14,665 bases of DNA from NCBI GenBank assembly GCA_027031325.1, contig JALVRI010000319.1, positions 1 through 14,665 on the forward strand, in the 5' to 3' direction. Position 1 is the stretch's first letter. The number at the start of each line of letters is the position of its first letter. The notes under the pieces were generated by a model, which searched no databases, was not told the origin of the DNA, and saw only the letters and a list, made by a program, of their open reading frames with translations. Made by a program: the position numbers and the translations under genes. Below are positions 1-6,061 of the stretch, piece after piece. Origin of the DNA: Desulfobacteraceae bacterium (GTDB taxonomy: Bacteria; Desulfobacterota; Desulfobacteria; Desulfobacterales; Desulfosarcinaceae).

Positions 1-380
1 GGGTCATCCAGGGGTTGAAAACCAAGGCTATCGACCACAAAACGACTCCAAAGGCTCTCAAGGCCGCTTGGACGGGCCGTTGCTTCCATCAGGCGGTCCA
101 GGTTGACCAAAATCCGGTTTTCCTTTTCCGGTACACAGACGATTGTACCCATGCGGGCCGCCTTGTGGCCCCATGCGGAGTGGTCCAGGTGAAAATGGGT
201 GATAAAAGCCATCTCCGGCCGCCGCCTTGAAAGAAACTTTGTTGTGTGAGCCGGTCCAAGGTTGGTGTCGATCACGATTTTCAGTTCGGCCTCGATCAAC
301 AGCCCCGCGCAGGCCTGGTAATTGGCCATGGAATCGGGTTCGACATAGAAAATATTGTCACTCAGGGCAGTGATTTTCAT
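1..380 (-). CDS. Metallo-beta-lactamase-fold hydrolase, N-terminal part (cut by window edge)
   Basis: The minus strand reads from an ATG at 380 for 126 codons without a stop and runs off the left edge, so the C-terminal half is missing. The metal-binding signature of the MBL fold is visible as THFHLDHS, with H62, H64, D66 and H67. It follows a beta-rich N-terminus ending in VIDTN at residues 36-40, which is the usual first part of this fold. The family is a broad set of metal-dependent hydrolases (thiolesterases, lactonases, nucleases and others). The visible part does not say which substrate this one uses, and the later metal ligands lie outside the window. The gene begins 152 bases downstream of the HNH gene on the same strand and is separated from it by a hairpin, so it may be a separate transcription unit. 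I saw no convincing promoter or strong ribosome binding site before the ATG. Confidence 0.85.
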   Translation of the reverse strand, partial: MKITALSDNIFYVEPDSMANYQACAGLLIEAELKIVIDTNLGPAHTTKFLSRRRPEMAFITHFHLDHSAWGHKAARMGTIVCVPEKENRILVNLDRLMEATARPSGLESLWSRFVVDSLGFQPLDD

Positions 381-512
381 TGGCGGGCCGTATATAGGTC
401 GGGTGTTTTACGCTTGAGTCGGATTTCAACCCGGATTATGAACTTCAAATGCCTACATAAATAATTACATCGAATTATTAAATAGTTAGCATGTAATTGT
501 TCCCGGTCACAC

Positions 513-531
513 CTTCACCCGAAAGGTGAAG
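513..531 (-). terminator. Hairpin directly after the HNH gene, possible terminator without a U-tract
   Basis: A perfect 7-base-pair stem (CTTCACC with GGTGAAG) closes a 5-base loop (TTTCG on the minus strand). It begins one base after the HNH stop codon. No run of T follows on either strand, so it is not a standard intrinsic terminator. It could protect the 3' end of the leftward transcript or be a weak terminator. Confidence 0.35.
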
Positions 532-532
532 T

Positions 533-856
533 TCAATTGTGGTCAGGATCGGCCTGGCTGATTTTTTCCAGGTAGCTCTCCCATTCCATGGGTAATAGTT
601 GCTTTTTGTTGCTGTTACACTCCTTGCAGGCGGGAACGACGTTTGCGCGCGTGCTTTTGCCTCCCCGGGCAATGGGAACGATGTGATCCATGGTCAGTTC
701 GCGCGCCGGCGTGCTCCGCCCACAGTAATAGCATCTACCCTTGGCGCAACGCCGTTTCCACCATTGGCTTTGGCGCAGCTTGCGTGCCTTGGCGCGTTCG
801 GCCCGGATCTGGGCTTCGTCAAGGTCATAGGCGTATGGACTCAATTCCGGCTTCAT
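533..856 (-). CDS. Small HNH endonuclease
   Basis: This 107-residue protein carries an HNH nuclease domain. A first zinc-knuckle pair, CYYC (C42, C45), comes before the catalytic stretch TMDHIVPIARGG (D57, H58). Then come N72 and a second pair, CKEC (C77, C80), followed by N81. This is the common HNH arrangement of single-domain bacterial proteins, which cut or nick DNA using one metal ion. The N-terminus (residues 1-40) is highly charged and helical, with many R and K. The frame is open far upstream, but the ATG at 856 is the sensible start, because anything longer would run back through the ATP-grasp gene. No strong Shine-Dalgarno is visible. The gene lies 40 bases after the ATP-grasp gene on the same strand. 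Such proteins also occur in mobile elements, but I see no other element gene here. Its biological role is unknown. Confidence 0.85.
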   Translation of the reverse strand: MKPELSPYAYDLDEAQIRAERAKARKLRQSQWWKRRCAKGRCYYCGRSTPARELTMDHIVPIARGGKSTRANVVPACKECNSNKKQLLPMEWESYLEKISQADPDHN

Positions 857-896
857 TGATGGTAGTTTAACGTCCGAAAAGAAAAATGCAACTATT

Positions 897-1784
897 TTAC
901 CCGTGTTTTGCAGCTCGCGAGTTTGGCGAAGACGCGAGGCGGAGGCCGCGCCGGTGGAGCCAGTTGTCGATTTGGTCTGCCAGCAGGCGGTAATAGTTTT
1001 GCGAGCCTCCCAGCCCGGTGCGACCGAAGAAGTAGTTGATCTCCAGGAACAAGGGTCTGATTTTCCCGCAGGCCAAATCCTTGTCACTGAAAAGCAGATC
1101 GAAACCGGCCAGCTGAATGTTTGTCCGGCGGCAAAAGGCGGCCACCGCCTGCCTGCCTGTTTCCTGCAGCCTCGCTGCCGAGCAGTAGTCAAGGATGGCA
1201 CCCTGGCTCAGGTTGGCCTTCGAGGGAAGATCGGCATCCAGCCGTCGCCAGTAGGAAATCAGGAGCCGACCAATGACGACCACCCGCAGGCAGCGGTTAC
1301 GGCAGTCGACAAGTTGCTGAATTACAAATCCTGCTTGCCCGGATCTTTCAAAGGCTGCCGCCTTTTCCAAGAGCGACGAAAGCTCGGATCGATCCTGCAG
1401 ATGGTAGACGGTTTCACCTTCTCCTCCCCAGTCAAACTTGAAGATCATGGGAAAAGGAATGATATCCCAGACCTTGCGCGTTGAAAACCGCTTTTCGAAT
1501 TCAGCAAGTGCTTCGAATGCCAATGTGAGGGGGTGGTCCACACCTTGTTCATTGAACAGGCGGGCCTGGCCGACTTTGCCCGGATAGTCGAAACGGGGAT
1601 CCATCCTTGGAAATACGTGGGCACAATTGGCCCGGGCCATGTTGTATAGGGCCTTGCTGCAACCTTGGGGCAAAATTACCGCCGAGGCGGTCTTGATGGC
1701 CTCCAGGTCTGCTTGTCCCGGTTTTCGGCCGGCACAGTTTAAATTTAGATCGGCCTCGTAAACAGGATGGTATGAAACGATCAT
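897..1784 (-). CDS. ATP-grasp ligase, RimK/glutathione-synthase-like, substrate unknown
   Basis: The 295-residue protein has the layout of an ATP-grasp carboxylate-amine ligase. A preATP-grasp part (about 1-100) is followed by a nucleotide-binding part with K116 and a glycine-rich stretch, DWGGEGE (118-124). The hinge-like segment FVIQQLVD covers 153-160. The metal-binding end has D229 in GFDLLF and E248/N250 in LEINYFFGRTG. Family members join a carboxylate, activated as an acyl phosphate, to an amine or thiol. The N-terminal substrate region does not match any specific enzyme I can name, so substrate and product are open. The ATG at 1784 lies 34 bases after the era stop codon, with only a weak GGTGA ribosome site. 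The gene is probably read through from era. Clear family, unknown function. Confidence 0.8.
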   Translation of the reverse strand: MIVSYHPVYEADLNLNCAGRKPGQADLEAIKTASAVILPQGCSKALYNMARANCAHVFPRMDPRFDYPGKVGQARLFNEQGVDHPLTLAFEALAEFEKRFSTRKVWDIIPFPMIFKFDWGGEGETVYHLQDRSELSSLLEKAAAFERSGQAGFVIQQLVDCRNRCLRVVVIGRLLISYWRRLDADLPSKANLSQGAILDYCSAARLQETGRQAVAAFCRRTNIQLAGFDLLFSDKDLACGKIRPLFLEINYFFGRTGLGGSQNYYRLLADQIDNWLHRRGLRLASSPNSRAAKHG

Positions 1785-1818
1785 TGATCACCAAGGATGG
1801 TTTATGAAAAGGTTGCCA

Positions 1819-2718
1819 TCAATATCCGAATTTACGTAAGGCCTTGGTGTCTTTGCTCCAGTTTTTCTGGACGCGAACGAAAAGTTCCAGATAGACTTTG
1901 CAGCCCAGAAGTTTTTCGATGGAGACTCTGGCGGCCTTACCGATCTGGCGCAGTTTTTTCCCGCCCCTGCCGATGATGATTCCCTTTTGGGAGCTACGTT
2001 CCACATGGATGGTGGCGTTGATGATTACCATGTTGTCGCGCTCGTCCTGCCTGAAAGATTCGATCGTCACCGCTACGGCGTATGGTATCTCCTGGCCGGT
2101 AAGGCGGATCGCTTTTTCACGGATCAGTTCGGCCACAAGGAATTTTTCGGGCAGGTCCGTAAGGCTGTCCGGGGGATAGAAAGGCGGGCCTTCGGGTAAG
2201 ACCTTTTCCATTTCCCGGATAAGCACTTCCACCTGCTGGCCGGTCTTGGCGCTTATGGGCACCTGGGCGACAAAGGGGTATAACTGTGCCCAGCGCGCCA
2301 TGGCCTCCAGGAGCCGGGATTTTTTTATCAGATCGATTTTGTTGAGGGCCAGGATAGACTGTGTTTTTTGGTTGCGTAGCTTGCCGATCAGGAAATTTTC
2401 GGCTTCGGGTCTGGGTGCGCTGGCATCGGCCATGAACAGCACCAGGTCGGCTTCGGCCAAGGCGGTCAGGGCGACGTCGACTATGCGTACATTAAGTGGT
2501 TTGCTGGCTTTGTGAATACCGGGCGTATCCAGAAAGACCATCTGGGAGTTCGGGTTGTGGGCGATACCCAGGATACGGTTGCGGGTCGTCTGGGGCTTTT
2601 TGGAAGTGATCGATATCTTCTGGCCCAGAATCCGGTTGAGAAGGGTTGATTTGCCGGCGTTGGGTGCTCCGACGATGGCCACGAAGCCGGACTTGAATCC
2701 GGTTTTAGCTTTATCCAT
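1819..2718 (-). CDS. era: GTPase Era (16S rRNA binding, 30S assembly)
   Basis: The 299-residue protein is full length for Era, a GTPase that binds the 3' end of 16S rRNA and helps mature the 30S subunit. The GTPase motifs are in order: GAPNAGKST (G1, residues 17-25), QTTRNR (G2, around T45), DTPG (G3, 64-67), NKID (G4, 126-129) and SAKTG (G5). The C-terminal KH RNA-binding domain has its GxxG loop in IIIGRGG. A TTG six bases upstream could also start the frame. I chose the ATG at 2718 because GAGGG at 2725-2729 sits six bases before it but directly abuts the TTG. The gene starts two bases after the engB stop, so the two are surely co-transcribed. Confidence 0.97.
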   Translation of the reverse strand: MDKAKTGFKSGFVAIVGAPNAGKSTLLNRILGQKISITSKKPQTTRNRILGIAHNPNSQMVFLDTPGIHKASKPLNVRIVDVALTALAEADLVLFMADASAPRPEAENFLIGKLRNQKTQSILALNKIDLIKKSRLLEAMARWAQLYPFVAQVPISAKTGQQVEVLIREMEKVLPEGPPFYPPDSLTDLPEKFLVAELIREKAIRLTGQEIPYAVAVTIESFRQDERDNMVIINATIHVERSSQKGIIIGRGGKKLRQIGKAARVSIEKLLGCKVYLELFVRVQKNWSKDTKALRKFGY

Positions 2719-2720
2719 GG

Positions 2721-3305
2721 TCAACCCTCAATCCAGTTTTCGATCACCGACCAGAGCTCTTGCTTGCCTTGACCCGTCTTGGCGGAAAAAACGCACAGGT
2801 TTTCCGGTCCGGTTTCCAGCCAATCCGCTATTTTGCGCAATTGATTGCGGCGCTGGTTGCCCGAAAGCTTGTCTGCCTTGGTCAATACCAATTGGTAGGC
2901 GATGCGGTTGTGCTCCAGCCAGGTCACAAGGTCGTGATCAGCCCGGGTGGGAAGATGGCGCATGTCTATCAGGGCCACAACCCCCTTCAGGTTGGAGCGC
3001 TTGAGCAGGTACTTTTCGATCATGGGAGACCAGGTTTTTTGAACAGCCCTGGGCACCCTGGCATATCCGTATCCCGGCAGGTCAACCAGCATGAAGCGGT
3101 CATTGATGGAAAAAAAGTTGATTAGCCGGGTACGTCCGGGCCGGGAGCTGGTTTTTACCAGCTTGCGCCTGCCCAGCAGGGTGTTTATCAAGGAAGATTT
3201 GCCCACGTTTGAACGTCCGGCAAAGGCCACTTCCGGCCCCTGGTGCTCGGGCCACTGGGCGGGTTTGGCGGCGCTGGTCACAAAGTTGGCCGTTTTTATC
3301 AGCAT
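2721..3305 (-). CDS. engB: Ribosome biogenesis GTPase EngB (YsxC/YihA)
   Basis: At 194 residues this matches the compact EngB family, GTPases needed for late assembly of the 50S subunit. Motifs seen: GRSNVGKSS (G1, 30-38), the family-specific SSRPGRTRLINFF switch region (53-65), DLPGYGYA (G3, 75-82), TKAD (G4, 142-145) and SAKTG (G5, 174-178). There is little beyond the G domain, as expected. The ATG at 3305 lies one base after the aminotransferase stop codon and has no recognisable Shine-Dalgarno, so translation probably depends on ribosomes finishing the upstream gene. With era directly downstream, this makes a pair of GTPases acting on the two ribosomal subunits. Confidence 0.97.
   Translation of the reverse strand: MLIKTANFVTSAAKPAQWPEHQGPEVAFAGRSNVGKSSLINTLLGRRKLVKTSSRPGRTRLINFFSINDRFMLVDLPGYGYARVPRAVQKTWSPMIEKYLLKRSNLKGVVALIDMRHLPTRADHDLVTWLEHNRIAYQLVLTKADKLSGNQRRNQLRKIADWLETGPENLCVFSAKTGQGKQELWSVIENWIEG
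2725..2729 (-). promoter_or_regulatory. Ribosome binding site deciding the era start
   Basis: GAGGG on the minus strand lies inside the last codons of engB. It is six bases from the ATG at 2718 and zero bases from the alternative TTG at 2724, which supports the ATG. Confidence 0.6.
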
Positions 3306-3306
3306 A

Positions 3307-4449
3307 TCATTTCAGGTTGTTGAAATAAGACTCCAGGCGGTCCATGCCTTGGGCTATGTTTTCCATGGAATTGGCGTAGGAAAACCGCAAATAACCCTCG
3401 CCGTTGGCCCCGAAGTCGACGCCCGGAGTAACTCCCACATGGGCTTTTTCCAGAATGTCGAAGGCCAGCTTGTAGGAGTCGCGGGAGAATTTCTTGACAT
3501 TGGCAAAGACGTAGAAGGCCCCTGTCGGTTCGACCGTTATTCCAAGGCCGATCTGTCGCAGCCGCTTTATCATGAACCGCCGGCGCTGGTCATAGGTCGC
3601 CTTCATCCGTTCAACGTCCCGCCCGGCACTGGTCAAGGCCGCGATACCGGCTAGTTGGGAAACAGTGTTGGCCGAAATGAAAAAGTTTTGATGAATTTTC
3701 TGGATGGTGCGGATATATTTTTTGGGGGCTATCAAGTAACCCAGCCTCAAGCCGGTCATGGCGAATAGCTTCGAAAAGCCGTTCAGGACAAAGGCCTGGT
3801 CGGTGAACTCCAGGATTGAATGTTCTTTTCCTTCGTAAACCAGGCCATGATAGATTTCGTCCGAGACGACGTAAGGTCCCAAGTCGGCTATGGCGGCGAT
3901 CCTGTCGGCGTCCAGCAGGTTGCCGGTGGGGTTTGAGGGCGAATTGATAAGGATAGCTTTGGTTTTATCGGTTATTTTGGCCTTTATGGCTTGCGGTTGG
4001 TATTGAAAGCCGTTTTCTTCGTACACCGGCACGGTTACCGGCCTGCCATCCAGGAACTTGATAAAGTTGGGGTAACAGGCATAGTGGGGATCGGAAATAA
4101 TAACCTCCTGTCCGGGGTCCAGGATGGCGGCAAACGCCATGAAGATAGCCGGAGAACTGCCGGAGGTCACCACGATCTGGTCCGGGTCCACCATCACCCC
4201 GTAACAGCGATAGTAATAGGCGGCGATGGCCTCGCGCAGCTGCAACAGTCCCAGGCTGTGGGTATAGTGGGTATGGCCGTCTGCCAGGGCCTTGCAGGCA
4301 GCCTCGTTGACGCAGGCCGGGGTATCGAAGTCCGGTTCACCGACTTCCAGGTGGATCACCTTTATCCCCCGGGCTTCAAATTCACAGGCTTTTTCAAGCA
4401 CGTCCATGACTATGAAAGAGGTTATCTCCTGAGTACGCTTTGCCGCCAT
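3307..4449 (-). CDS. Class I/II PLP-dependent aminotransferase
   Basis: This 380-residue fold-type I aminotransferase transfers an amino group between an amino acid and a 2-oxoacid using pyridoxal phosphate. Visible signatures are VGEPDFDTP (36-44), YTHSLG (62-67), the cofactor-contacting SPSNPTG (170-176, N173), SDEIYHG (196-202, D197 and Y200) and the Schiff-base lysine K227 in NGFSKLFAMTGLRLGY. An arginine in LRFSYANS near the C-terminus is the expected substrate-carboxylate binder. It looks like the aspartate/alanine/aromatic group, and I cannot name the substrate. Because it follows hisG, a role as histidinol-phosphate aminotransferase should be considered, but nothing in the motifs singles out HisC. 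The frame could open at a TTG at 4473 that overlaps hisG. The ATG at 4449 is better placed relative to AGAGGA. Confidence 0.93.
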   Translation of the reverse strand: MAAKRTQEITSFIVMDVLEKACEFEARGIKVIHLEVGEPDFDTPACVNEAACKALADGHTHYTHSLGLLQLREAIAAYYYRCYGVMVDPDQIVVTSGSSPAIFMAFAAILDPGQEVIISDPHYACYPNFIKFLDGRPVTVPVYEENGFQYQPQAIKAKITDKTKAILINSPSNPTGNLLDADRIAAIADLGPYVVSDEIYHGLVYEGKEHSILEFTDQAFVLNGFSKLFAMTGLRLGYLIAPKKYIRTIQKIHQNFFISANTVSQLAGIAALTSAGRDVERMKATYDQRRRFMIKRLRQIGLGITVEPTGAFYVFANVKKFSRDSYKLAFDILEKAHVGVTPGVDFGANGEGYLRFSYANSMENIAQGMDRLESYFNNLK

Positions 4450-4458
4450 GGGAAGTTT

Positions 4459-4464
4459 TCCTCT
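4459..4464 (-). promoter_or_regulatory. Ribosome binding site deciding the aminotransferase start
   Basis: AGAGGA lies nine bases before the ATG at 4449 and downstream of the competing TTG at 4473, so it argues for the shorter protein. Confidence 0.6.
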
Positions 4465-4469
4465 GGATT

Positions 4470-5345
4470 TCAAACAACCTTGTTGAGAGGGTATTCGATG
4501 ATGCCCTCGGCGCCGGCTTTCAGCAACTGCGGAATGAGATCCCGAACAACGTTTGAATCGACAACGCTTTCCACCGAAAACCAGTCTGACTGGTAAAGGG
4601 AAGCAATCGTCGGGGCATTGAGGCTCGGCAAAAGGTTGACGATTGTATCAAGGGCTCCTTTGGGCACGTTCATTTTCAGTCCCACCAGCTTTTCACCCAC
4701 CAGGGCACCCTTGAGCAGCAAGGCTATCTGTTCGATTTTCTCCCGCTTGGCCTCGTCCTGCCAAGCCTTCCGGTTGGCTATAAGCTGGGTGTTGGTTTGC
4801 ATTAATTCGTGAATTATCCTCAGCCCGTGGGCCTTGATGGTACTTCCTGTTTCGGTTACTTCCACCACGGCGTCCGCCAGGCCTGAAACAACCTTGGCCT
4901 CGGTGGCACCCCATGAAAATTCGACTTTTACCTCGATGTTGCGTTCGCTGAAATAGCGTTTGGTAAAGTCCACCAGTTCGGTGGCGATTTTGCGCCCGTT
5001 GAGATCTTCCAGTTTCTTGATTTCGGAATCGTAGGGTACAGCCAGAACCCAACGCGCGGGTCGCGAGCTTACCTTTGAATATACAAGGTCGGTGACCACG
5101 TGAACATCGGAGCGGTTTTCGGCTATCCAGTCTTTCCCGGTCAATCCGGCATCCAGGGTGCCGTTTTCAACATAGCGCGACATCTCCTGGGCCCGGCAGA
5201 TGGCGCATGAAATGGTCTCGTCGTTGATCTCCGGAAAATAACTCCGGCCGTTGACGTTGATGGTCCAGCCCGAGCGCTTGAACAAGGCGATGGTGGCGTT
5301 CTGGAGGCTGCCTTTTGGGATACCGAGCTTGAGGAGAGGGTTCAT
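4470..5345 (-). CDS. hisG: ATP phosphoribosyltransferase, long form (histidine step 1)
   Basis: HisG joins ATP and PRPP to make phosphoribosyl-ATP, the committed step of histidine synthesis. The 291-residue length and the C-terminal extension (about 215-290, beginning LVGLKMNVPKGALD) mark the long form, which carries its own histidine-sensing regulatory domain and does not need the HisZ partner of short HisG. Supporting motifs are GIPKGSL (8-14), DAGLTGKDW (65-73) and the PRPP-binding signature VEVTETGSTI (161-170). Feedback inhibition by histidine is expected for the family. The ATG at 5345 overlaps the hisI stop in an ATGA. It is preceded at nine bases by AAGGAGGT, a full match to the 16S rRNA tail, so this gene should be translated strongly. 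Confidence 0.97.
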   Translation of the reverse strand: MNPLLKLGIPKGSLQNATIALFKRSGWTINVNGRSYFPEINDETISCAICRAQEMSRYVENGTLDAGLTGKDWIAENRSDVHVVTDLVYSKVSSRPARWVLAVPYDSEIKKLEDLNGRKIATELVDFTKRYFSERNIEVKVEFSWGATEAKVVSGLADAVVEVTETGSTIKAHGLRIIHELMQTNTQLIANRKAWQDEAKREKIEQIALLLKGALVGEKLVGLKMNVPKGALDTIVNLLPSLNAPTIASLYQSDWFSVESVVDSNVVRDLIPQLLKAGAEGIIEYPLNKVV

Positions 5346-5719
5346 TTTTTGTAGACCTCCTTGGGGTCGAAAACGGGTTTGTCTTTGATCACTATCCGGC
5401 CGTCTTTGACGAGCTTGTGGAAGCAGCTGCGATGGCCGGTATGGCAGGCGGCCCCGCCAAGTTGCTCTACCTTGAGCAGGACGGTATCGTTGTCGCAGTC
5501 GATCCGGATTTCTTTGACCAGCTGAATGTTACCCGAAGTCAAGCCCTTGGTCCAGAGGGTATTGCGGCTGCGGCTGAAGTAGGTTGCCTTACCGCTTTCA
5601 AGCGTTTTTTTCCATGCCTGGCGGTTCATGAAAGCCACCATCAGCACCTCGCCGCTTTCTGCATCCTGGGCCACGGCCGGTACCAGTCCGCCGAGTTTGT
5701 CAAAATTCAATTCAAGCAT
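5342..5719 (-). CDS. hisI: Phosphoribosyl-AMP cyclohydrolase (histidine step 3)
   Basis: HisI opens the adenine ring of phosphoribosyl-AMP. The 125-residue protein is the single-domain cyclohydrolase, without the HisE pyrophosphohydrolase domain that is fused to it in enterobacteria. The metal sites are plain: DCDND (74-78, binding magnesium) and C92, H93 and C99 in ACHTGHRSC (91-99, binding zinc). FMNRQAW (30-36) and TKGLTSG (57-63) are also typical. The frame is open upstream to 5917. The ATG at 5719 is chosen because family similarity begins there and AGGA sits seven bases before it. The gene heads the leftward string and overlaps hisG by four bases. HisE must be encoded elsewhere. Confidence 0.96.
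   Translation of the reverse strand: MLELNFDKLGGLVPAVAQDAESGEVLMVAFMNRQAWKKTLESGKATYFSRSRNTLWTKGLTSGNIQLVKEIRIDCDNDTVLLKVEQLGGAACHTGHRSCFHKLVKDGRIVIKDKPVFDPKEVYKK
5355..5362 (-). promoter_or_regulatory. Perfect Shine-Dalgarno for hisG
   Basis: AAGGAGGT lies inside the 3' end of hisI, nine bases before the hisG ATG. Together with the ATGA overlap it suggests both coupled and independent initiation. Confidence 0.7.
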
Positions 5720-5792
5720 AATTTTTTCCTTTGAAAAATGGCTTCCAGGGTGTTTATACACAGAACCTGTGGAAATATCGATCAAATCCGAA

Positions 5793-5835
5793 GCTGTAAC
5801 CAGAATTGTAAGTGTAGTCAAATAAATTTTTTCAA
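5793..5835 (-). promoter_or_regulatory. Candidate promoter for the hisI-led string
   Basis: Two overlapping readings exist on the minus strand. One is TTGACT (5816-5821), 17 bases, then TACAGC (5793-5798). The other is TTGAAA (5830-5835), 19 bases, then TACAAT (5805-5810). Neither is ideal: the first has a poor -10 and the second a long spacer. The AT-rich setting and the position 75-115 bases before hisI make a promoter here likely. Confidence 0.35.
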
Positions 5836-6020
5836 AAACGGTTACCAAGCCATGTTGGAGCAAGTGGTCCCATTGGGTGGCAGGGCTGTTTGGATCTTGC
5901 CGGGCAGGTGAGATCATGGTTATCGACTCGCCAGGGGCCAGGGCCTGTTCCGTGGATATTCAATTTGGGACGGCCTTGCTTCGTCAATCCATATCTGGTA
6001 GTTGCTGAAGGGTCGCTTTG

Positions 6021-6034
6021 GCCGGATATCCGGC
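6021..6034. repeat. Perfect 14-base palindrome before the PBP1A gene
   Basis: GCCGGATATCCGGC lies 27 bases before the ATG at 6062. It could be an operator or a small hairpin in the leader. About one perfect 14-base palindrome is expected by chance in a window this size, so position is the only argument for function. Confidence 0.3.
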
Positions 6035-6061
6035 AACCGAAAAGGGTGGGGAGGCATTTGC

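Larger units (their letters stand above)
5720..6061. other. Divergent intergenic region between hisI and the PBP1A gene
   Basis: This 342-base gap separates the two divergent gene strings and must hold the start signals for both. I see no gene in it. The only open frames on either strand are short upstream extensions or shadows. It holds an AT-rich stretch around 5800-5840 with candidate hisI promoter hexamers, and a 13-base interrupted palindrome (CACAG-aac-CTGTG, 5759-5771) between that promoter and the hisI start. A perfect 14-base palindrome lies at 6021-6034, just before the PBP1A ribosome site. The part from 5850 to 6010 is GC-rich with no convincing promoter for the rightward genes. 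Confidence 0.6.

Noticed and set aside
894..899. TAAAAT as a -10 element for the HNH gene
   Set aside because: It overlaps the ATP-grasp stop codon and has no -35 match at 16-18 bases upstream.
478..1201. Longer minus-strand open frames over the HNH gene (533-1201 and 478-672)
   Set aside because: The first is the HNH gene with an upstream extension through the ATP-grasp gene in another frame; only the part from 856 down has a domain. The second is an out-of-frame shadow with no family-like sequence.
5897..5925. TTGCCG-17-TTATCG as a promoter for the PBP1A gene
   Set aside because: Both hexamers match the consensus poorly and the surroundings are GC-rich, so it is no better than chance.
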